Source of the DNA: UBA4661 sp002405405
Lineage (GTDB): Bacteria; Bacteroidota; Ignavibacteria; Kapaibacteriales; UBA4661
DNA: 10,736 bases
Direction: 5' to 3'
Assembly (NCBI GenBank): GCA_036847245.1
Contig: DAIUAL010000113.1
Location: forward strand, 1 to 10,736
Part shown: positions 5,818-10,736 of the stretch, one piece after another
Layout: every line of letters starts with the position of its first letter
How positions within the stretch are numbered: the first letter of the stretch is position 1
Position numbers and translations under genes: made by a program
The notes under the pieces: model-generated
What the model saw: the letters and a program-made list of their open reading frames with translations, nothing else
Told to the model about the DNA's origin: nothing
Databases searched by the model: none

Positions 5818-8800
5818 ATGACACGATTTATACGACTTTCAGTTGCACTGGCAATCATGCTGTGTGTTTCTGTAGCGGCGGCTTTCGCGCAAAATATTCG
5901 CGGGAAAGTCATTGATAAAAAAACGGGTGAAGCAATTCCCGGTATTCGCATTCAATTGCTTGACCAAAGTGGCAAAGCTGTATATGGTACGGTATCCCGC
6001 GCAGGTGGTACATATCAAATCATCCAAACTGTGCCGAATGGTCAGTACAAGATCGTTGCTGTGGCTGTTGGCTACAAACGTTTTGAAAAAAATCTTGCTG
6101 TGTCAAGCGAGATGTCGGCAACAGATATCGCAGTGGTCGAGGACGTTCGCGGTCTTGAGGAAGTGGTTGTAACGGGTGTTGCATCACGGACATCGAAGGC
6201 AACAGCTGAAGTTGCTGTAGCGCGTATCGATGCTTCGAGCTTGACCGAAAAAGTTGGCTACAACAATGCCGGTCAGCTTATCTCCGGTAAAGTTGCAGGT
6301 GTTACCATTACACCGGCATCCGGTCAAGTTGGTGGCGGTATCCGCTTCAATGTTCGTGCGGGTGCAGGTCTTTTCGGTGGTGATCCGACGGTCTTCATCG
6401 ACGGTGTACGTGTTGCATCGGGTAATGTAACAGGCTTTGGCTCGGGCGGTCAGCAAACATCAGCTCTCGCTGACTTGAACCCTGCGGACATCGAGAATAT
6501 CGAAATCTTGAAAGGTGCTGCTGCTGCTGCATTGTATGGTCCTCAAGGTCAAAACGGTGTTGTATTGATCAAAACAAAACGTGGTCGTAGCCGTGGTGTT
6601 GATGAAGTAACCGTGAACTATCAAGGTTTGATCGGATACAATCAAAACCAACGTGACTTTACACCTGAAATGCACGAATCATGGGAACAAGCCAATGCAA
6701 TCTTCCGCAAAGGTGCTGTACAGCAGCATAATGTAAGCGTACAAGGTAGTTCTGGTGTTTTCAACTATTTCGCAGGTTTTGAAACACGTGATGAAGACGG
6801 TTTCGTCATCCAAAATCAACTGAATCGTCGTGCTATACGTTTGAATATCGAAGCCGTAACCTCGAAGAAGTTCAATGTATCGGTAAGTGCAAACTATATC
6901 GATAACTTTACCTCACGCCCACAAAATGATAATAATATCTTTGGCTGGCAAGGTAACACACGCCTCTTTTCGCCATATAGCACACCGGCTGGTGCTGCTG
7001 GTGGGGCGGGTTTGACTGTTCAAAATCGTGCACCTCGTACAACCTATGGCTTTACCGATAGTGCGGCGATTGCGGCATTCGAAAATAGCTTGCGCTCGCA
7101 ACGCATTATTCTTGGTGGTGAAGTGAACTACACCCCGGAGTGGTCATTCGCACCGGGTCTGCGTTTCCGTGGTTCTGCCGGTATCGATGCTCGGAATATC
7201 CGCAATACAACCTTTGTACCGGCAAACTTTAATCTTGGCGGTAACCAAGGTGAGCGCGGTATCTTCAATGTCAGCGATCAGCGTGTGAATTTTGAGGGTC
7301 TTATTGCATACGATTACAAACTTTTGGATGGTAAACTTGGTGCAACAACCTATGCCGGCTTCCAAGGGTGGAATGATATTTCACGTACCTCAACATTGAC
7401 GGCAAATCGTTTCCCAACAGAGATCATCCAGCCGATCGGCTCCGGTGATGCAACAACACGTGTTGTGGGCGAGGGTTTTATCAACAATCGTAACGCCGGT
7501 TGGTTTGTTCGCCATGAAATGAATTATGAGCAAACCTACTTCTTGTCGGGTGCTCTTCGTAATGACTTTGCTTCATCGGTTGGTCTTTCTGCACCAAATA
7601 TCTTCTACCCGCAAGGTAGTGCGGCAGTACGTATTGACAAACTCGGTGTTCTTCCCGAAGTGATCAATCTCTTGAAACTTCGTGCGGCGTATGGTGAAAC
7701 AGGCTCATTGCCTGGTTTGACCGATGGTAAAGAGTTGATTTGGTCAGCGTCAGCATCACCATATGGTGCGGGTGCAACACGCAATTTGGCGGGTAATCCT
7801 GCTATTCAGCCCGAGCGTATCAAAGAATTGGAAATCGGTTTTGAGATTGAATTAGACAATGCGTATGGTGCAGAGTTCACCTATATCATTGGCAATGCTC
7901 GTAACTCGCTGATTAACTTGCCACGTGCTCCGTCAACAGGCTTGGGTGCTCGCCCATCGAATATCGGTGGTATTGACCAGTGGGGTTTTGAATCGTTGAT
8001 TTATGCTAAACCTATCCAAACTGCTGATTACTCATTGGAACTCAATGCGGTCTTCAATTTCTTCGATAACAAAGTAGTTGATCTTGGCTTTAGTCAAGGT
8101 GGTCCGGCATTCTTTACCGATGGTTTCAATCGTCAGTTTATTATACCGGGTCAGCGTCGTGGTCAGTATATCGGTTTCCGTCCGGTTGCTCCACGCTTCC
8201 GTGCTGATGGCTATTATGACTATGTTAATGGTCCTCGTACCGACCAACCTGGTGTTGCGGCATTTTTACCGGGAGCAGATACAACCGGTTTAATTCGTGG
8301 AGAAAATGGTCAGGCACTCGGCTATGCTGTTGGTGCGGCTCGCCCACTGTACACAGGTTCATTCTCGGTGAATTTCCGTTTCTTGCGCGACTTTACGATC
8401 TATGCTCTTGCTGAGTATGGTTTGGGTGGTAATAACTTTAACGGTACACTGCAATTCGCTACTGTTGGTGCATACTGGAATAACCCACGCTTCAATGTGT
8501 TGGCTACCCAGCTTGGTATCTTCGGTTCCGGTGTGAATGCAACAAATGGTGCAGCGGCAACCGAACGCGGTCCGGGTGCACAAATTGCTGTGGGTCGAGT
8601 TCCTGGTGTAAGTGTATTGACACCAAATACTCCTGAATATCAAGCAGCAGCGGAAGAGTTTATGCGTTTAGATGCTCGCTTTGCGGCACTCAATGTACAG
8701 AACTATACCCAAAAAGCTGATTGGTTGCGTATCCGCGAGGTGAGCGTGCGTTGGAATGGTACTCAGACCTTTAATGATTTGACCGGCTTGAGCTTGAAAA

Positions 8801-8970
8801 ATCTTGGTTTGACACTGACAGCCAATAACCTTGCTCTCTTTACAACCTACAAAGGTCCGGAAGTAGAGTTGAATGCAAACCCGGGTAGCGCTGTGCGTGA
8901 TAACACACAAGACTTCCTGACCATGATGCAAGCAAAAACTTTCAACTTCATGGTGAGCTTGGGCTTCTAA
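5818..8970 (+). CDS. SusC/RagA-family TonB-linked outer membrane protein
   Basis: A 1050-residue TonB-dependent transporter of the SusC type, forming the barrel of a SusCD uptake complex. Residues 1-25 are a signal peptide ending 'AAAFAQ'. Residues about 26-105 form a carboxypeptidase-regulatory-like domain ('IRGKVIDKKTGEAIPGIRIQLLD' region). 'LEEVVVTG' (113-120) is the likely TonB box. The plug covers about 120-260 and includes 'FIDGVRV' and 'DIENIEILKGAAAAALYGPQGQNGVVLIKT', a hallmark of the SusC/RagA signature. The remainder is beta-barrel, ending '...NFMVSLGF' with the terminal Phe expected for BAM-mediated insertion. Length is normal for the family. SusD follows after a repeat-bearing gap. 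The ligand cannot be told: no glycosidase, peptidase or ECF sigma/anti-sigma pair is in the window, and there is no N-terminal signalling extension. Confidence 0.95.
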   Translation: MTRFIRLSVALAIMLCVSVAAAFAQNIRGKVIDKKTGEAIPGIRIQLLDQSGKAVYGTVSRAGGTYQIIQTVPNGQYKIVAVAVGYKRFEKNLAVSSEMSATDIAVVEDVRGLEEVVVTGVASRTSKATAEVAVARIDASSLTEKVGYNNAGQLISGKVAGVTITPASGQVGGGIRFNVRAGAGLFGGDPTVFIDGVRVASGNVTGFGSGGQQTSALADLNPADIENIEILKGAAAAALYGPQGQNGVVLIKTKRGRSRGVDEVTVNYQGLIGYNQNQRDFTPEMHESWEQANAIFRKGAVQQHNVSVQGSSGVFNYFAGFETRDEDGFVIQNQLNRRAIRLNIEAVTSKKFNVSVSANYIDNFTSRPQNDNNIFGWQGNTRLFSPYSTPAGAAGGAGLTVQNRAPRTTYGFTDSAAIAAFENSLRSQRIILGGEVNYTPEWSFAPGLRFRGSAGIDARNIRNTTFVPANFNLGGNQGERGIFNVSDQRVNFEGLIAYDYKLLDGKLGATTYAGFQGWNDISRTSTLTANRFPTEIIQPIGSGDATTRVVGEGFINNRNAGWFVRHEMNYEQTYFLSGALRNDFASSVGLSAPNIFYPQGSAAVRIDKLGVLPEVINLLKLRAAYGETGSLPGLTDGKELIWSASASPYGAGATRNLAGNPAIQPERIKELEIGFEIELDNAYGAEFTYIIGNARNSLINLPRAPSTGLGARPSNIGGIDQWGFESLIYAKPIQTADYSLELNAVFNFFDNKVVDLGFSQGGPAFFTDGFNRQFIIPGQRRGQYIGFRPVAPRFRADGYYDYVNGPRTDQPGVAAFLPGADTTGLIRGENGQALGYAVGAARPLYTGSFSVNFRFLRDFTIYALAEYGLGGNNFNGTLQFATVGAYWNNPRFNVLATQLGIFGSGVNATNGAAATERGPGAQIAVGRVPGVSVLTPNTPEYQAAAEEFMRLDARFAALNVQNYTQKADWLRIREVSVRWNGTQTFNDLTGLSLKNLGLTLTANNLALFTTYKGPEVELNANPGSAVRDNTQDFLTMMQAKTFNFMVSLGF

Positions 8971-9020
8971 GGTGTATCGATGAATTCTTTTGTTGCTCAT
9001 TAGACTTTTATAGCGAACCT

Positions 9021-9082
9021 CACCCTGTCTTTCAGACATCCCTCTCCTTTGAGGAGAGGGAATGTGAGCAAGGCGAACGAGG
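9021..9082 (+). repeat. 62-base repeat, copy A
   Basis: Copy A shares 59 of 62 positions with copy B. It contains a hairpin: CCCTCTCC (9040-9047) pairs with GGAGAGGG (9053-9060) around a 5-base TTTGA loop. ACAT before and ATGT after extend it with one bulged A. CTCAC near the left end can pair with GTGAG at 9064-9068. Confidence 0.85.
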
Positions 9083-9117
9083 AAGAAAATTCTCAAAGTT
9101 ATTGCTTCAGTGAATTG

Positions 9118-9179
9118 CACCCTGTCTTTCAAACATCCCTCTCCTTTGAGAAGAGGGAATGTGAGCAAAGCGAACGAGG
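9118..9179 (+). repeat. 62-base repeat, copy B
   Basis: Copy B differs from copy A at three positions, each G in A and A in B. One change (GAGGAGAGGG to GAGAAGAGGG) puts a mismatch into the hairpin stem, so copy B is slightly weaker. The copy runs directly into the right inverted end. Confidence 0.85.
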
Positions 9180-9278
9180 GTGAGGTTTTGCAAAAGGTCT
9201 CTTGCACAAGAAAAACTTATCATAGAACTCGCTTCCTCAATTCAACTTCTTCTTTTGAACTTTTTACTAGGAATTTCA

Positions 9279-10622
9279 ATGAAACGTTTTCATAAATATA
9301 CTTCCTTGCTTGCTGTTTTTGTGGCAAGCATGTGGCTGGTATCATGCGCAAACTATGTGCAAAATGTTGAGCCATTGATTGATGTGATCGATGATCCGCT
9401 CTTGAACTCACAGGCACAAGTACCTTTTATCATTAATGGTGTCAATCGTCAACTGGCACTTGCAGCATCGCAAATGGTAACATTGGCTGAGTTGCAGTCC
9501 GATGCGTTCTATTTTGATACACGCGTACCAAATTCAACATTCCCGACATTTGCTGATATTGATGCATGTGTGCCACAATTGGATAATAATTCTTCTAATA
9601 ACCAATGGGGAACATTAGGAAATTATCGCTTCCATGCAGACAATTTGGTTGAGCGTGCCCTTGGTAAAATTACTTTTACTAGTGATGCCGCGGGTACGGC
9701 TGCAAGAGCAAATGCACTTTTTAATGGATACTTGCATGGCGGTATCGTGCGTTACTTCTATGCATCGTACTATGGTCTGAATCCGAATGAAGGCGGTGGT
9801 GTCATTGCTGGCGGTCCGTTTATTGCATCGCAAGCAATGTATGATTCAGCGATTGCTCGTTTTAATCTTGCCTTGGCAAATGCTAATGCTGTACAAGCTC
9901 GTATTGTGAATACATGGATTGCAAAGGCTAATCTTGCGGCTGGTCGCTATCCGGCGGCACGGACAGCGGCACTTGCCGGTATGGTGCGTAATGATGCGGC
10001 ATTTACAGTACTGTATGACCCTGGGACGATTACCAATACATGGTGGACAGATGGTGGTCGTGGTCGTTGCCAAATGATACCTGATAACCGCTTCGAAGCA
10101 TATATCCGTGCTGACTCACTTGAGGGTCGTTTCTTCCCTGCAACCATTGCCGGAACAATTATTAATGCTGTTGGCAGTGATGCTGATTTTGCGGCATCCT
10201 TGACAACACGCCGCTTGATGTTGTTTGGTCCACTTACTAATGGAGGTTTACGTTTCCACATGTCGGGTCGCTTCCCGAACCAAAACTCAGCACAAGTTCT
10301 TGCTTCATGGCAGGAGAATGAGTTGATTTTGGCAGAAACAGCGGCTCGCAATGGTGATAATGCCGGTGCACTCGTAAATGTGAACAATGTTCGTACATTC
10401 CATAACTTGGCAGCACGCACAGTAACGAATACCGATTCGATCTACATTGAGCGTGATAAGCAACTCTTTGCTCAAGGGACTCGTATCATTGATCAGCGTC
10501 GTTTTGGTCGTTGGCATACATCAACACCTCAGTCGGGTGGTATCGCTATTGCAACAACCGCATGGCGCTTCCTGCCGATCGGCTTGCCTGAGCGCAATGT
10601 GAATCAGAACTTGCCAAGATAA
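9279..10622 (+). CDS. SusD/RagB-family nutrient-binding outer membrane lipoprotein
   Basis: A 447-residue surface lipoprotein that caps the SusC barrel and binds the ligand. Residues 1-23 form a lipoprotein signal peptide with lipobox 'WLVSC', predicting lipidation at C23. The middle is helical and TPR-like: 'SAIARFNLALANANAVQARIVNTWIAKANLAAGRYPAA' region (about 190-228). The C-terminal signature 'ENELILAETAARNGD..GALVNVNNVRT' (346-373) and 'IERDKQLFAQGTRIIDQRRFGRW' region (389-412) are typical of SusD/RagB. The start at 9279 is supported by AGGA (9269-9272) six bases upstream and by the signal peptide; the frame stays open upstream to 9180 but that part is repeat sequence. It is somewhat shorter than many SusD proteins (about 500-600 residues). 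The ligand is unknown. Confidence 0.88.
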   Translation: MKRFHKYTSLLAVFVASMWLVSCANYVQNVEPLIDVIDDPLLNSQAQVPFIINGVNRQLALAASQMVTLAELQSDAFYFDTRVPNSTFPTFADIDACVPQLDNNSSNNQWGTLGNYRFHADNLVERALGKITFTSDAAGTAARANALFNGYLHGGIVRYFYASYYGLNPNEGGGVIAGGPFIASQAMYDSAIARFNLALANANAVQARIVNTWIAKANLAAGRYPAARTAALAGMVRNDAAFTVLYDPGTITNTWWTDGGRGRCQMIPDNRFEAYIRADSLEGRFFPATIAGTIINAVGSDADFAASLTTRRLMLFGPLTNGGLRFHMSGRFPNQNSAQVLASWQENELILAETAARNGDNAGALVNVNNVRTFHNLAARTVTNTDSIYIERDKQLFAQGTRIIDQRRFGRWHTSTPQSGGIAIATTAWRFLPIGLPERNVNQNLPR

Positions 10623-10676
10623 TAGCATAAAGCTTAGTAATGGGTCATCGAGATTGTTGCACCATCTCTTAAGAAA

Positions 10677-10718
10677 AAAACGCCGCTTTGATCTGTATCA
10701 GAGTGGCGTTTTGTTTTT
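10677..10718. terminator. Strong, probably bidirectional intrinsic terminator after susD
   Basis: Arms 10677-10692 and 10697-10712 form a 16-bp stem with two G-U pairs closing a CTGT loop. The right side is TTTT (in the stem), G, TTTTT. The left side has a run of seven A (10674-10680), which gives a T tract on the reverse strand, so it can serve a convergent gene beyond the right edge. It ends the susCD unit 54 bases after the susD stop. Confidence 0.88.
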
Positions 10719-10736
10719 ATACCACTACCATCGAAT

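Larger units (their letters stand above)
9016..9187. repeat. Composite repeat element between susC and susD with inverted ends
   Basis: The element starts with AACCTCACCCT (9016-9026) and ends with its exact inverse AGGGTGAGGTT (9177-9187). Inside are two direct copies of a 62-base unit separated by 35 bases. No ORF inside is plausible. The layout suggests an intergenic, non-autonomous repeat family with strong hairpin potential. It contains neither a transposase nor clear flanking target duplications. Confidence 0.75.
8971..9278. other. susC-susD intergenic gap
   Basis: This 308-base gap is long for a SusCD pair, whose genes usually nearly touch. Most of it is the composite repeat at 9016-9187. 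The 45 bases before and about 90 bases after hold no gene, no T-tract terminator and no convincing promoter. susC and susD are probably still cotranscribed, with the repeat hairpins inside the transcript. Confidence 0.6.

Noticed and set aside
8668..9207. Reverse-strand open frame (179 codons) over the end of susC and the repeats.
   Set aside because: It is built from the reverse complement of the susC barrel and the duplicated repeat; no start signal or homology.

Overview
The window looks like chromosomal DNA from a member of the Bacteroidota/Chlorobi (FCB) group. It carries an adjacent SusC/RagA-SusD/RagB outer-membrane pair, a Bacteroidota-like YbeY and a DUF494/Smg protein. Shine-Dalgarno sites (AAGGAG) precede some genes and promoters look like ordinary sigma70 sites. 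That combination, with DUF494, suggests a deep lineage such as Chlorobi/Ignavibacteria/Kapabacteria rather than classical Bacteroidia. This placement is inference from a few genes and motifs.

Layout. Positions 1-62 hold the first 20 codons of a leftward gene that resembles an AlkA-type DNA glycosylase. Positions 260-520 form a complete attenuator-like leader upstream of metY. It has a sigma70 promoter, a 41-codon leader peptide whose end is packed with Met and Cys codons, a stop codon placed on a predicted antiterminator arm, and an 11-bp intrinsic terminator. Then come metY (O-acetylhomoserine sulfhydrylase), a long imperfect hairpin, metX (homoserine O-acetyltransferase) and a small lipoprotein with a thioredoxin-like fold, all rightward. 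A leftward cluster follows (read from 5316 down to 3844): an unrecognised 148-residue protein, ybeY and the DUF494/smg gene. A 501-bp divergent intergenic region leads into a rightward susC-susD pair. The two are separated by a 308-bp gap containing two near-identical 62-bp repeats bounded by inverted repeats. A strong, probably bidirectional terminator closes the window.

How the genes work together. MetX activates homoserine with an acetyl group and MetY replaces the acetate with sulfide to give homocysteine, the direct-sulfhydrylation route to methionine. The leader suggests that this pathway is controlled by ribosome stalling on Met and Cys codons: starvation for either sulfur amino acid would favour the antiterminator and expression, and plenty would let the ribosome reach the stop and the terminator form. 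This is the most interesting item in the window. I saw no obvious SAM riboswitch or T-box. SusC and SusD form a TonB-dependent uptake complex for an unknown ligand; no substrate-specific enzymes lie beside it in this window. YbeY acts in 16S rRNA maturation and is unrelated to either system.
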